Origin: Microseira wollei NIES-4236
GTDB lineage: Bacteria > Cyanobacteriota > Cyanobacteriia > Cyanobacteriales > Aerosakkonemataceae
Direction of reading: 5' to 3'
Assembly (NCBI RefSeq): GCF_020521235.1
Contig: NZ_BLAY01000012.1
Location: 18,647-82,646 of the forward strand
Length of the DNA: 64,000 nucleotides
The translations under genes and the position numbers were made by a program. Below, one piece after another: positions 17,905 to 27,850 of this stretch. The first letter of the stretch is position 1, and every line of letters starts with the position of its first letter. The notes beneath the pieces are model-generated. The model was not told the origin of the DNA, made no database searches, and saw only the letters and a list, made by a program, of their open reading frames with translations.

Positions 17905-18783
17905 CTACAAACAATCTGCTGCACTACCAATATTGACCAAAGTTAAATCCGGACAAGCGCGTTTAATTAAACCCGTTAGTACCTTACCGGGGCCAATTTC
18001 TATTACTTGTTCAATCCCTTGTTTTGGTAATTCTGCTTGAATTTCCCGCCACCGCACCGAGCCGGTCATTTGTTGGGTAAGACGCTGCTTAAGAACGTTA
18101 CCATCTACTGACGGTACTGGAGCGACATTTGATAATACTGGCACCGCAGCATCTGAAAACGAGACAGACTCAAGAACTTCTTTAAATTCCGTCGCGGCAT
18201 TTGCCATCAAAGGCGAGTGAAAAGCACCGGATACATTTAAACGAACGGCACGTTTTGCTTTAACTTGAGATAGGATGGCTTCTACTCCTTCTGGCGTGCC
18301 GGAAATAACAACTTGAGACGAACTGTTATCATTTGCCAGGACAACATCAGGATTTTGTGCGATTTTTTGTTCTAATTCTTCGCGTTTAAATCCCATGAGA
18401 GCCGCCATCATCCCACCTGCGGCACTATCCATCAATTCAGAACGGCGTTTGACTAATTTTAAACCAGATTCAAAGTCAAAAACAGAAGCCGCATAAAGCG
18501 CGACATATTCTCCTAAACTGTGACCCGCAACTAAGTCGGGTTGATTTCCCTTTTCTTTGATTAGATCGGCGAGAATGCTTTCTACTACATACAAACAAGG
18601 CTGAGTATAAAGCGTGCGCGATAGTTTGTCTTCCTCGCTTTTACATATTTCGGGAACCGACCACCCTAAAATTTGCTCTGCTTGTTCAAATTTAGTTTTA
18701 GCATTTGGCAGTTCTAATAAATCTAATCCCATGCCTATTGCTTGCGAACCTTGTCCTGGAAATACCCATGCAGTTTTTGTCAT
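17905..18783 (-). CDS. fabD: Malonyl-CoA:acyl carrier protein transacylase
   Basis: A 292-residue FabD. The motifs FPGQGSQ (residues 8-14), GHSLGEY with the catalytic Ser near residue 90, and SGAFHSPLM with the catalytic His are all present. It loads malonyl groups onto ACP for type II fatty-acid synthesis in the cytosol. Length is normal. It is downstream of fabH and plsX but separated from fabH by a Uma2 gene and repeat DNA. An AGTCAGTTGTCAGT repeat lies just upstream of the ATG. Confidence 0.96.
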   Translation of the reverse strand: MTKTAWVFPGQGSQAIGMGLDLLELPNAKTKFEQAEQILGWSVPEICKSEEDKLSRTLYTQPCLYVVESILADLIKEKGNQPDLVAGHSLGEYVALYAASVFDFESGLKLVKRRSELMDSAAGGMMAALMGFKREELEQKIAQNPDVVLANDNSSSQVVISGTPEGVEAILSQVKAKRAVRLNVSGAFHSPLMANAATEFKEVLESVSFSDAAVPVLSNVAPVPSVDGNVLKQRLTQQMTGSVRWREIQAELPKQGIEQVIEIGPGKVLTGLIKRACPDLTLVNIGSAADCL

Positions 18784-18837
18784 TAGTCAGTTGTCAGTAG
18801 TCAGTTGTTAGTGATGAATATTATAGGGAAAAAAGTC

Positions 18838-19392
18838 TTACTCGAATACAGGAGGCCATAGTTCGGCGACAGGCAACTCCCAACCAGGGAATAATTCTGG
18901 AATAGTCAGGGTATCTTCGTTATTCAGGACGGTTGGTTCGCTATGGGGGCGATAAATTGTTACTTTCTGTTGCTCTGGATCGATTATTATTCCTACCCTC
19001 GCTGCTAGTGCGAGATACATTTCTATTTTTTCTTCAATTTTCTTAAACCGATCGGTTTTAGATTTAATCTCTACAACCATGTCAGGAATTAATTGACCAA
19101 AGGCACGGGGACTTTGCCGCAATCGTTCTGCTGTAACGAAGGATACATCGGGAGCGCGTAAGTTGGTATCAGACAGAATAAAGCCACCGCTAGAATCAAA
19201 TAATCGTCCTAGTTTTCGCGGTTCAATCCAAAAGAACAAAAAGGCGATTAAACGCGCGCTAATCTCACTTGAACCTTTCCCCGATGGCTCCATAATTACA
19301 ATATTCCCATCTGGCAATTCCATCTGATAATCTAGAGAAGCATCTTGCAATAATTCTTGGATTTTCTCAAAATCCTGTATGGTTAAATTCAT
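18838..19392 (-). CDS. Uma2 family endonuclease-like protein (DUF820)
   Basis: About 184 residues. It has the Uma2/DUF820 restriction-like fold: LPDGNIVIMEPSG near the N-terminus, then LRAPDVSFVTAERL and IPDMVVEIKSKTD, giving the PD...ExK active-site pattern (APDVSF, VEIKS). The family is expanded in cyanobacteria and its role is unknown. I chose the ATG at 19392 because the 26 codons upstream are encoded by STRR heptamers (SNYLLAISNY). It sits between fabH and fabD, where it looks like a later arrival. Confidence 0.88.
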   Translation of the reverse strand: MNLTIQDFEKIQELLQDASLDYQMELPDGNIVIMEPSGKGSSEISARLIAFLFFWIEPRKLGRLFDSSGGFILSDTNLRAPDVSFVTAERLRQSPRAFGQLIPDMVVEIKSKTDRFKKIEEKIEMYLALAARVGIIIDPEQQKVTIYRPHSEPTVLNNEDTLTIPELFPGWELPVAELWPPVFE

Positions 19393-19424
19393 AGCAATTG
19401 TCCTCAATTTTTCCTTCAGATGGT

Positions 19425-19490
19425 AATTGCTAATTGCTAATAGGTAATTGCTTACCCTTACGATTAGCAATTAGCAATTAGCAAGCTGGC
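19425..19490. repeat. STRR heptamer tract between fabH and the Uma2 gene
   Basis: Copies of GGTAATT, GCTAATT and inverted AATTAGC heptamers lie between the fabH stop and the Uma2 start. A tract of this type lies beside many genes in the window. Confidence 0.75.
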
Positions 19491-19496
19491 AAATAA

Positions 19497-20498
19497 CTAA
19501 CCCCATTGGAAGATAGCAGCACCCCAGGTTAATCCTGCACCGAAACCAGAGGCGGCGATAGTATCTCCTGTTTTAATTTTGCCTTGACGGACGGCTTCAT
19601 CGAGGGCGATGGGAATTGAGGCGGCGGAGGTATTGCCGTAGTTGGCGAGATTGCCGATCACTTTGCTATCGGGAATTTTGAGGCGAGAGGCGACGGCGTC
19701 GAGTATTCTTTGATTGGCTTGATGTAATAGCAACCAGTCTATTTGGTCAACGCTGAGATTGGCGCGAAAAAGGGCTTTTTCTATAACTTCTGGCACTCTT
19801 TTAACGGCGAAGCGATATACTTCTTGACCGTTCATGGTAATGGGTTGGTAGATGCCTTTAGCGACGCTAACCCCTGGAATGAGTTCTTGGGGCTGGGCTT
19901 GGTAAGCTAGGCTGAGGAAGTGATTCTGAGTGCCGTCGCTTTTGAGTTCAAATCCGAGTAGGCGATCGCTTCCTTCCAATGCCTGTAACACCACCGCCCC
20001 TGCTCCATCTCCAAATAATACGCAGGTGCTGCGATCTGTCCAATCTACCCAGCGGGAGAGGACATCGGCTCCGATTAACAGTACGTTACGATAAACGCCC
20101 GTGCGAATGAACTGCGCCGCCGTGACCATTCCGAAGACAAACCCCGAACAAGCGGCGGTCAGGTCAAAAGCGACGGCGCGAGATGCCCCTAGTTGCGCTT
20201 GAATAAGACTGGCACTGCCAAACAGGTCGTCAGGGGTAGATGTTGCCAGGATAATCAGATCGAGATCTTCTGGCGCGATCGCAGCCATTGCCAGTGCATT
20301 TTTGGCGGCATATGTTGCGATCTCGCTCAGGGAATCATCTGGCGACGCCAAACGCCGCTGTTTTATTCCGGTTCTGGTGGCGATCCACTCATCAGATGTT
20401 TCCACAATCTGAGAGAGTCCGAAATTATCTACACTAGCTTGCGGAGTGCAAGCCCCACACCCTGTAATGGCAATGCCTGCCTGAAATTGTTCCAACAT
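19497..20498 (-). CDS. fabH: 3-oxoacyl-ACP synthase III (KAS III)
   Basis: A 333-residue FabH. The catalytic Cys lies in TAACSGFVFGM (near residue 115), the His in LLHQANQRI and the Asn in NYGNTSAASIP, so the Cys-His-Asn triad is complete. It condenses acetyl-CoA with malonyl-ACP to start fatty-acid synthesis. The start ATG overlaps the plsX stop in a TAATG junction (20496-20500), indicating translational coupling with plsX. Confidence 0.97.
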   Translation of the reverse strand: MLEQFQAGIAITGCGACTPQASVDNFGLSQIVETSDEWIATRTGIKQRRLASPDDSLSEIATYAAKNALAMAAIAPEDLDLIILATSTPDDLFGSASLIQAQLGASRAVAFDLTAACSGFVFGMVTAAQFIRTGVYRNVLLIGADVLSRWVDWTDRSTCVLFGDGAGAVVLQALEGSDRLLGFELKSDGTQNHFLSLAYQAQPQELIPGVSVAKGIYQPITMNGQEVYRFAVKRVPEVIEKALFRANLSVDQIDWLLLHQANQRILDAVASRLKIPDSKVIGNLANYGNTSAASIPIALDEAVRQGKIKTGDTIAASGFGAGLTWGAAIFQWG

Positions 20499-21532
20499 TA
20501 TTCTCCATCAGCCGCCTGAGCAGCGGTTTTCTGATACTGGGAACTAATGCGTTCCAGTACCTGGTGATCGACGGCTTCTTTTGCCAAGCGAATTGCATTA
20601 AATATCGAAGGTGCTTGGGAAGATCCGTGACTGATAATGCAAATTCCCGCTACTCCCAACAGCAAACCGCCACCGTGTTCGGCGTGATCCATCCGTTGTT
20701 TGATTCGCTTCAGGTTCGGTTTGAGGATTGCTGTCCCCAACATCCCATTCAATCCTTGGGGTAACTCTTCTTTGACGATGTTGAGCATCACTTCGCCTAC
20801 GGCTTCGGCAAATTTTAACAACACATTGCCGACAAAGCCATCGCAAACGATCACGTCAAAATTGCCCGAAAGGACATCTCGCCCCTCAGCGTTGCCCACA
20901 AAATTAATGCTGGGATTTTCCTTCAGCAGTTGATGAGCGCGAATAGCCAAATCGTTGCCTTTGCACTCTTCCTCGCCGATGTTGAGTAACCCCACCTTGG
21001 GATTTTCCACATCCAGCACGTATCTGCTGTAAACCGACCCCATGACGGCGAACTGATCCAAAAACTTAGGACGCGAATCCACATTCGCTCCCACATCCAA
21101 GATCAGTACGGGTTTGCCCGCAATCATCGTCGGAAAAACCGCACCAATCGCTGGGCGATCGATTCCCGGCAATCTTCCCAAACGCAGCAAAGCGGCTGCC
21201 ATAGCCGCCCCGGAGTGTCCGGCTGAGACGACCGCATCCGCCCGCTTTTGCTTCACCAAGTCCATCGCGACGTTGATCGAAGCTTTGGGCTTGCGTTTTA
21301 AGCCGCTAAGTGGCTCCTCGTGCATTTCGATTGTGCCTTCTGAAGGCACAATTTCAATGTTATGAGAACTGGTGTGTTGGTTCAGAATCGCTTCGATCTG
21401 AGGGACATCCCCCACCAGCAACACCTCGACATCCAATTCTTCCTTGGCTCTGAGCGCCCCTACGACGATTTCGGAGGGTGCGAAATCGCCGCCCATAGCG
21501 TCAATTGCAATTCGTGCGCGAGTTGATCCCAT
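20498..21532 (-). CDS. plsX: Phosphate acyltransferase PlsX
   Basis: A 344-residue PlsX. It opens with RIAIDAMGGDFAP, the family signature, and contains SAGHSGAAMA and VCDGFVGNVLLK. It makes acyl-phosphate from acyl-ACP for glycerolipid synthesis. It is first in the minus-strand plsX-fabH group and overlaps fabH by one base. Length is usual for the family. Confidence 0.97.
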   Translation of the reverse strand: MGSTRARIAIDAMGGDFAPSEIVVGALRAKEELDVEVLLVGDVPQIEAILNQHTSSHNIEIVPSEGTIEMHEEPLSGLKRKPKASINVAMDLVKQKRADAVVSAGHSGAAMAAALLRLGRLPGIDRPAIGAVFPTMIAGKPVLILDVGANVDSRPKFLDQFAVMGSVYSRYVLDVENPKVGLLNIGEEECKGNDLAIRAHQLLKENPSINFVGNAEGRDVLSGNFDVIVCDGFVGNVLLKFAEAVGEVMLNIVKEELPQGLNGMLGTAILKPNLKRIKQRMDHAEHGGGLLLGVAGICIISHGSSQAPSIFNAIRLAKEAVDHQVLERISSQYQKTAAQAADGE

Positions 21533-22279
21533 TGATCAAAGTTATAGAAACCTCAAAAATTCTACCAGATGGCTCTCACCCTAATCTCACCCAGATCAGG
21601 GAGATTTGGCAGATGTGGAAGTAGTATCTTCAATAACGTGCAACAGCTTTCCCCACCCGCGACCTTCGCGCGTGCCATATGGCTGTGATCCCAAGATATA
21701 TCTATTGGGAACCGATCCGCCAGATGCTTGAGCAGGTGAGCAGGGGGGCAGGGGGGCAGGGGGGCAGGGGGGCTCTTGAGCCACCAAGCTGTAGGGGCAC
21801 GGCAATCTAGATCTCTCGGATAGTTTAACAACGTATGTAATGCCGTGCCCCTACCGGGCTGGTTTTACCAATAATCGAGGACTTACGCTTGGGCGACCTA
21901 GAAACCGGGTTTCACAGCTGGGATCTCTGGTTCCTTGTCGCAGATTTTTCCTATAGTAATCTTTGGCAGTTTCAGACAATTGAACGCGCAACCGACCCTT
22001 TTGGGTGGGCGAGGTGGGAGAAAAACACTATTGCAACAGTTTTAAGAGGCAAAGGATCGGTATGATTACTGTCTGGGATTCGATCTTGGGTCAATAGCTC
22101 GTGGGTTATGTGGCTTTCCCCAGCTAAGTGTGCGAGTGAGGAAATTTAAGTCTATTTAACTGGCTTTTCCGGTAGAAACCAAAATCTGTCGGAAAATCTC
22201 TCTGAAAATCTCACCTGCACACCTGCACACCTGCCCACCTGCACAACTGACCGATGCGTGAATAGGAGAGAACGGAAAC
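21533..22279. other. Divergent spacer between plsX and the DacB-like gene, repeats only
   Basis: No gene is seen. Features: a GCAGGGGG run at about 21737-21774; a dispersed GTAGGGGCACGGC / GCCGTGCCCCTAC inverted pair (about 21792-21855); a partial MITE-like end with AGGACTTACGC and AAACCGGGTTTC (21878-21935); and a short ACCTGCACACCTGC microsatellite (about 22212-22247) before the next gene. Promoters for both flanking genes must lie here but I cannot place them with confidence. Confidence 0.5.
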
Positions 22280-23584
22280 ATGCTGGAATTATTTAGCTCT
22301 GGGGTAATGTCTGTATGGCTGGATATGGCAGGACTGCATCGCTCTAAACTGGATGCTGATCAGCGACTATCTTGGCTGGATACGCCGGGATTTGTCGTTC
22401 CAGCGCAGCCAGAGCCAGCTACGACGGCGACCTTAGGGCAATATTTCAAAGATTTAGCCAGTAAAGGCCCCAGCGGGGGACAGGCGGTGTGGATGCAGTC
22501 TGGCCCGGTATTGTTGGCAAATAAGCAGGGGACGACGCCAAAACCTGCGGCGTCCCTGACGAAGATTGCTACAACGTTGGCGGCGTTGGCAATTTGGCAT
22601 CCTTCGCACCAGTTTGAAACGCTTGTTAGCACTACCGGGCCGATTAAAAATGGGGTGTTGCAGGGGGATTTGGTGGTGTCTGGGCGGGGCAATCCGGTGT
22701 TTCTGTGGGAAGAAGCGATCGCTCTCGGCAATGCCCTCAATCGCATGGGCATCCGCCGCGTTACTGGCAATCTCATCGTTTCCGGCAATTTCGCGATCAA
22801 TTACGCCCCTACCCTCGCCGAATCTGGTCAATTGCTCAAACTTGGACTCCATGCTAAAACTTGGCCTCGCAGTGCCAGTTTAGCCCACCGTTCCATGGCT
22901 CCCGGAACCCCCAAACCCCTGTTACAAATTGCCGGTAACGTCATCGTTGCGCCCGAGCCAACTCGAACTCAATTGCTGTTACGTCATCGCTCGCTGCCTT
23001 TATCACAAATACTCAAAATTGTCAATGTATACAGCGATAATAAGCTATCGCAAAAGATTGCGGATTTAGTGGGGGGTCATCAAGTGGTGGCGAATAACGC
23101 AGCAGCGATCGCCGGATTCCCCAGAGGGGAAATACAATTGATTAACGGTTCCGGACTGGGGGTAGAAAATCGCATTTCTCCCCGCGCCGCTTGTGCGATG
23201 TTAGTAGCAATTCAACGCAAATTGCAACCCTACGGACTGAATATTGGGGATGTATTTCCAGTTTCGGGGAGCGATCTCACGGGTACAATGGTTCACCGGC
23301 AGATTCCCACCGCGACGGCGATTAAAACTGGCACCCTGCGGGATGTGAGTGCGTTAGCGGGGGTAATGCCAACGCGCGATCGCGGGTTAGTTTGGTTTAC
23401 TATTATCAATCGCGGCGGCGATATCATCGGGTTACGCGCCGAACAAGACCGATTTTTGCAAAAATTAGTGCAACAGTGGGGTGCAACGCCCCCCCCGACG
23501 ACGATTGTTCCCCATCCTAGTAGTGTAAACGTGCGATCGCATTTGGGAGATGCCAAGCGCATTGAAATTGTCTTCGGTGGGTAA
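22280..23584 (+). CDS. D-alanyl-D-alanine carboxypeptidase / PBP4-type, peptidase S13
   Basis: A 434-residue serine peptidase of the DacB (PBP4) family. The three penicillin-binding motifs are present: SxxK as SLTK (near residue 92), SxN as SDN in VYSDNKLSQ (near 251), and KTG in IKTGTLRDVS (near 349). It trims or cleaves peptidoglycan cross-links in the periplasm. The N-terminus has no classical signal peptide, though the family is exported, so the true start or export route is unclear. Length is a little short for S13 enzymes with the large insertion domain. Confidence 0.88.
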   Translation: MLELFSSGVMSVWLDMAGLHRSKLDADQRLSWLDTPGFVVPAQPEPATTATLGQYFKDLASKGPSGGQAVWMQSGPVLLANKQGTTPKPAASLTKIATTLAALAIWHPSHQFETLVSTTGPIKNGVLQGDLVVSGRGNPVFLWEEAIALGNALNRMGIRRVTGNLIVSGNFAINYAPTLAESGQLLKLGLHAKTWPRSASLAHRSMAPGTPKPLLQIAGNVIVAPEPTRTQLLLRHRSLPLSQILKIVNVYSDNKLSQKIADLVGGHQVVANNAAAIAGFPRGEIQLINGSGLGVENRISPRAACAMLVAIQRKLQPYGLNIGDVFPVSGSDLTGTMVHRQIPTATAIKTGTLRDVSALAGVMPTRDRGLVWFTIINRGGDIIGLRAEQDRFLQKLVQQWGATPPPTTIVPHPSSVNVRSHLGDAKRIEIVFGG

Positions 23585-23701
23585 TAGGTAATAGGTAATA
23601 GGTAATGGGTAATAGGTAATAGGAATACATTTCACCAATTAGCAATTAGCAATTAGCAATTAGCAATTAGCAATTAGCAATTAGCAATTACCCATTACCC
23701 A
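23585..23701. repeat. Long STRR tract between convergent genes
   Basis: About six GGTAATA/GGTAATG heptamers followed by about seven AATTAGC copies and CCATTAC units, forming a long imperfect hairpin exactly between the stops of the DacB-like and LptC-like genes. In this position it could act as a bidirectional transcription stop; that is inference. Confidence 0.85.
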
Positions 23702-24874
23702 TTACCGCTTCTTCAATTGTTCCGGAATAATTTCAATCGAGACTTGACCGTCATTGTTACCACTCCCGCCGCCGCTGACTGCTACAGTTTGATCCTGAAG
23801 TTTTCCCACAGCTTTTGGTCCGGTTAAATTCATCGGTGGATTAACTTGTTGATAGTTGACATTTCCCGTCGCTTCTACAACTTGGGTGGGAAGAAACCAA
23901 GTCATTTGGTCGGCAAATAGTTTCGATTGTCGCCGCATTTCTACGCCTTGGACGCTGCCATTTAAATAAGCAATTTTTGGTTTTAAATCTAGTCGTCCTT
24001 TCATGGCATTTACTGTCATTTGATGTTCGCTATGGAACATTTGAACGGGTTGATCCGAAGTAATAGTTTCGGCGTTGAGGTTCCAAACCATTAAGTTACT
24101 GCTAACTTGGACGGGAGGGTTGGATACAATGACTTGGGCGTTTTGTTTGAGGGTAGCAGTTTTAGCTTTGAGGTCAACTTCTCCTTGCTGCCCCAATGCG
24201 CGGTCGGTGATGGTATTTTTTTTATCGTAGCGGTCGATTTGGATGAAGCGATCGCTTATTACTTTTTGCTGTTCCATCTGCCAAACCAAATATTCTCCTT
24301 TTAGATGTAAAGGCGGTTCTTTTGCTGTCGCCACCACCTGACCGACCAATTCCATTCGCCTGGCGCGACTAAACGACCTCGCTTCTTGCGCCGCGACTTG
24401 CATTTGTTTATGCGTACCATTGACTTGGTTGCGGACAATTAAAACATCTTCCTTTGGTCGCCATTCCATTTCATTACCGCGCAAAACTGCCCCATCTTGA
24501 GTATCTACGGCAACAATTTGACCCCTTAAAATAATCTTATTTCCCTCTTCATAAACTTCCCCCTGTTGGGCGGTGATTTGATAGACTAACTTTCCATCTT
24601 GAAACAAGTCACCGAAGGGACTTTGAACTTGAGCAGTTTTCTTATCCTTGCTGTAAATTGCTTGCTTAGTCTTCACTTTCCACAAAGGTCGCCCCTGTGC
24701 GTCGGTTTGTTCCAAAGTAATATTATTGAAAGTCAGGTTAGTTTCAGAACTTTGGATTGCAGCGCTATCTTTCTCCAACTTTTTTCGGGTGTGTCCCTCG
24801 CTACTGCAAGCACCAACACCTAACAGCAGAAACATCAATAAAAACTTCAGGGTGAGAAATTTACTCATTTCCAT
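23702..24874 (-). CDS. LPS-export LptC-like lipoprotein
   Basis: A 390-residue protein with a lipoprotein signal (hydrophobic stretch, then LLLGVGACSS, lipobox Cys near residue 23). The rest is repetitive beta strand (DAQGRPLWKVKTKQAIYS, VQSPFGDLFQDG, LVGQVVATAKEPP), typical of the LptC/OstA beta-jellyroll family in its long cyanobacterial form. It is expected to carry lipopolysaccharide from the LptBFG transporter towards the outer membrane. Two in-frame ATGs (24874 and 24868) are possible starts. Confidence 0.85.
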   Translation of the reverse strand: MEMSKFLTLKFLLMFLLLGVGACSSEGHTRKKLEKDSAAIQSSETNLTFNNITLEQTDAQGRPLWKVKTKQAIYSKDKKTAQVQSPFGDLFQDGKLVYQITAQQGEVYEEGNKIILRGQIVAVDTQDGAVLRGNEMEWRPKEDVLIVRNQVNGTHKQMQVAAQEARSFSRARRMELVGQVVATAKEPPLHLKGEYLVWQMEQQKVISDRFIQIDRYDKKNTITDRALGQQGEVDLKAKTATLKQNAQVIVSNPPVQVSSNLMVWNLNAETITSDQPVQMFHSEHQMTVNAMKGRLDLKPKIAYLNGSVQGVEMRRQSKLFADQMTWFLPTQVVEATGNVNYQQVNPPMNLTGPKAVGKLQDQTVAVSGGGSGNNDGQVSIEIIPEQLKKR

Positions 24875-24884
24875 TCTTTGTTGG

Positions 24885-24943
24885 GAATAGCTAATGGCTA
24901 ATCGCTAATGGTGGAAAAACAATTAGCCATTAGCCATTAGCCA
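24885..24943. repeat. STRR tract upstream of the LptC-like gene
   Basis: TAATGGC and inverted GCCATTA heptamers (AATTAGCCATTAGCCATTAG in part) lie between the PEP-CTERM gene stop and the LptC-like start. Confidence 0.7.
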
Positions 24944-27793
24944 TTAGCAACGATTGTATCGTTTTCTGTTTGCCGCTAGGAACAGCGCGAGCGCGCTCAA
25001 CCCGATCGCCATTCCCGGTTCTGGAATGCTGGTATTGAGAGGATTATTAGGTTTATTCAACCGCTCTTTACCATTTTCTACCTTACGGTCGAAGCGGTCG
25101 GCAGCTGCTTCTGCTTTTTTGAGTGCTTCCCGTTGTTCGTCGTTGACGAGGACAATCATGGAAGAATAGGGCGTGACTATTTTATAGGTTTTTGCGATCG
25201 CATGTATCCCATCAAGTTGCCCTAGTTGTTTCCCATCAATTTGCTTACTCAATCCCTGCACCAGCATTCGCGCCGCAAATGGTTCAAAACCCGGCGATGT
25301 TGTTGCGGCATCGGTGGCTTTTTCCCAATACCAAGCATAGCCATCTACTACACTTACCACCGTAGGTTTAATTTCAACTTTTTCCTTTGTTTCTGCATTT
25401 ACAACAGGTTGAACTGTAGGCTGAATTTGTTTCGCCAACGCTGCCGTTGTCGCTAAACGCTGCAATACTTCCGGCAAGGAAGTCGATACCCCACCGCCAC
25501 TATCTTGAATTGCTTTTAAGGTAGCATCATCATAAGCAGGCGGTAAAGAACCCAAATGCACCAACCACAAAGGAGCAGACATTTTTGGCACATCCTTGCT
25601 ATTATCGGACAATTCATAACTGCCCTCATCCGTCACCAGTAAAATATCGTCGTAGGTTTTATTTCCCTGCAACTGTACAAACTGGCGCAACATTTCCTTA
25701 ATTTGTAGCGTGCCGTAAAACGTCTTTTTGCTGAGATTAAACTTGCGAATATCCTCGATAAATTCAGGTTCTCCGCCACCCGCAGCGGTTAGGTACAAAT
25801 CCGCTGAGTTATTAGCTAAAACTTTTTGGTTTAACCAGTCGAATGTTTTGGCTAATTCTTGCTTTTGGTTGCCCATACTGCGAGAACTATCGAGAATGAC
25901 TGCAAACCGCTTACCTTGTGGTAAAACATAATCGCGATCGCTTAGGGGTTTGGCAGTAATTCGGTAGCCATTAATATCAACCTGATGCCAGCTATGCGAT
26001 TGCGAAGATGCTGGCAAAGATGCTTCTAACCAATCTTTTTCAAACCCCTTAATTACTTTGCCATTGCGGAAGCGTTGGGTGTCTTTTGTCCAGAAAATAT
26101 TGCGTTTTTCGCCTAATTTAGGAAGTTGCCACCCATTTTCAGAACGCATCACTTTATAAGTCAACCACAGATGCATTTCTGTAGGTCGGTTATTGGAGTT
26201 ATTTCTTTCCCAAGATTCTAATTTTGGCGGAATGGGAAATGCACGCAAACGATAGTGTCTTGAACCAACTTGTTCTAACAATGCCGGATCGACTGGACGT
26301 TGGCGCCGTACTTGGGAATTATAAACTTTTTGAGCAGCACCGCGCGGCGAAACGGTGAAAGGAAAGCGCGAGGAAAGTTTATCGGTATCTCCTAACCAAA
26401 TGCCTGTAATTACTGCACTTTCTGGCAAAGAGAAAGAATAGAAGATTTCCTCAACATCAAAGGTTTGGTTGTTGTAAACCTCGTAAACTTCTACATCTGC
26501 CCAATTTCCCTGTTCTTTAATTGTCACGGCTTGTTTTTTCAACCAGACCTTTTTCTGGTTAATATTTAACAACCCAGCTTTGGCATCATCCAAAATTGCA
26601 GTGGATTTCAAAGCGCGTTGAACTGCTTCCCGTTCTCCTTTTTGGAGGGGTGTATCGAAGAACTGGGCGTAGAGTTTTTCTGCTTTTTGGTCGTCGGTGC
26701 GATCGCCTTGATATAAAAAGGGCGAAATCAGTTGATTATAACTGTTCTGCAACCCCTCTAAAATCGGTTCTGGCAAGTTAAAAACATCGCGATACATCCC
26801 GTGAATTTGGTTACTTTCCTTCCAAGTACCGAGATAGCGATAGGAAGATAAGTAAGCATTCACCAATCCCTGACGGATATCTTCCGACTTGGCAAGCAGT
26901 TCTTGTCGTTGGTTATCTGTTTTTGGCGGATTTTCTAACAGCTTAAACGCTTGAATTTGAGGCTGTTGTTGCAACACCATAAACAGTAGCATCCAACCCG
27001 CTACTACACCTAAAGAAATCTTTGCTGTTTTATTGCGTCCGTTTTGAGCAGCAAAAGCGCGTAAAATTCGCTGTCCTGAATGAACGTATAATGCTGCCAA
27101 ACCAGAAGGCATTGCCAAAAACAAGGTAGCGCTTCCAGCAAAAAGAATTGTGAGAGTGGGTATCGTCCAAAGTGCTGACCAGAAATAATGAGTCAATGCC
27201 CACCAAAACTCTTCTACCCATCGAAAAGAAAAGAACGCCGCCAGCAAAACACTTGCCGCAGGTACTGCATAAAACAGCAGCAGCACTCCCACATATAACC
27301 CCACAAAAAGCATCAAGCTATGTGCTGCTAATTGCACCCAAGGTAGCAGAAGAATTGCGCTCCGCCAGCGGTAAAAACCCAAAGACAGATTGTTTTCTTT
27401 TCCCAAATATCCCCAAAGTAGTTCTACAACAAAGGCAAAAATGCAAATAATTACCGTGCCTACAATCAGATTACTTGCTGGGGTAAGTTCCCGCAGCACG
27501 AATAAACGGACAATACAAAGGAGAAAAAAAGGAGCCTCTACGCCATAAAATAGACGCATTAACTCTAAAGGACGTTTGCGAAATTGCATCCAACCGATCA
27601 AAGTGCAAATTGTTGGTACTGCAATTAACCCAACTAGCGTAATTAAAAATTCCCGTTCGATCTCCCCCGCAAAAGTTGCTTGTGCCAAGGGAATGCCAAT
27701 AAAAGGCAATATCCCTACATAGACAACTAAAAGAAACGTGAGATTCCACAACCAAAAAATCCCGTCGAATGCGACGTGCAGTAAGGTTTTCAT
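24944..27793 (-). CDS. TIGR02921-type PEP-CTERM integral membrane protein with VIT and vWA-like domains
   Basis: About 949 residues. The first ~280 residues hold many hydrophobic helices. A VIT-like region follows (VEVYEVYNNQTFDVEEIFYSF in part, PESAVITG), then a vWA-like region with FAVILDSSRSMGNQ (a DxSxS metal-site motif) and DDILLVTDEGSYE. The C-terminus is SIPEPGMAIGLSALALFL plus a basic tail, a PEP-CTERM sorting signal normally cut by an exosortase. The combination matches the family I recall as TIGR02921; its function is unknown. I chose ATG 27793 because GGAG lies 6-7 nt upstream; the frame extends 19 codons further. Confidence 0.85.
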   Translation of the reverse strand: MKTLLHVAFDGIFWLWNLTFLLVVYVGILPFIGIPLAQATFAGEIEREFLITLVGLIAVPTICTLIGWMQFRKRPLELMRLFYGVEAPFFLLCIVRLFVLRELTPASNLIVGTVIICIFAFVVELLWGYLGKENNLSLGFYRWRSAILLLPWVQLAAHSLMLFVGLYVGVLLLFYAVPAASVLLAAFFSFRWVEEFWWALTHYFWSALWTIPTLTILFAGSATLFLAMPSGLAALYVHSGQRILRAFAAQNGRNKTAKISLGVVAGWMLLFMVLQQQPQIQAFKLLENPPKTDNQRQELLAKSEDIRQGLVNAYLSSYRYLGTWKESNQIHGMYRDVFNLPEPILEGLQNSYNQLISPFLYQGDRTDDQKAEKLYAQFFDTPLQKGEREAVQRALKSTAILDDAKAGLLNINQKKVWLKKQAVTIKEQGNWADVEVYEVYNNQTFDVEEIFYSFSLPESAVITGIWLGDTDKLSSRFPFTVSPRGAAQKVYNSQVRRQRPVDPALLEQVGSRHYRLRAFPIPPKLESWERNNSNNRPTEMHLWLTYKVMRSENGWQLPKLGEKRNIFWTKDTQRFRNGKVIKGFEKDWLEASLPASSQSHSWHQVDINGYRITAKPLSDRDYVLPQGKRFAVILDSSRSMGNQKQELAKTFDWLNQKVLANNSADLYLTAAGGGEPEFIEDIRKFNLSKKTFYGTLQIKEMLRQFVQLQGNKTYDDILLVTDEGSYELSDNSKDVPKMSAPLWLVHLGSLPPAYDDATLKAIQDSGGGVSTSLPEVLQRLATTAALAKQIQPTVQPVVNAETKEKVEIKPTVVSVVDGYAWYWEKATDAATTSPGFEPFAARMLVQGLSKQIDGKQLGQLDGIHAIAKTYKIVTPYSSMIVLVNDEQREALKKAEAAADRFDRKVENGKERLNKPNNPLNTSIPEPGMAIGLSALALFLAANRKRYNRC

Positions 27794-27850
27794 GCTTACA
27801 CTCCAATAAGCGGATAACAGCGCCTCTGGGATAGATGCCGTGACCGACAC

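Noticed and set aside
20193..20933. Plus-strand frames opposite fabH and plsX
   Set aside because: Antisense shadows of two well-recognised genes.
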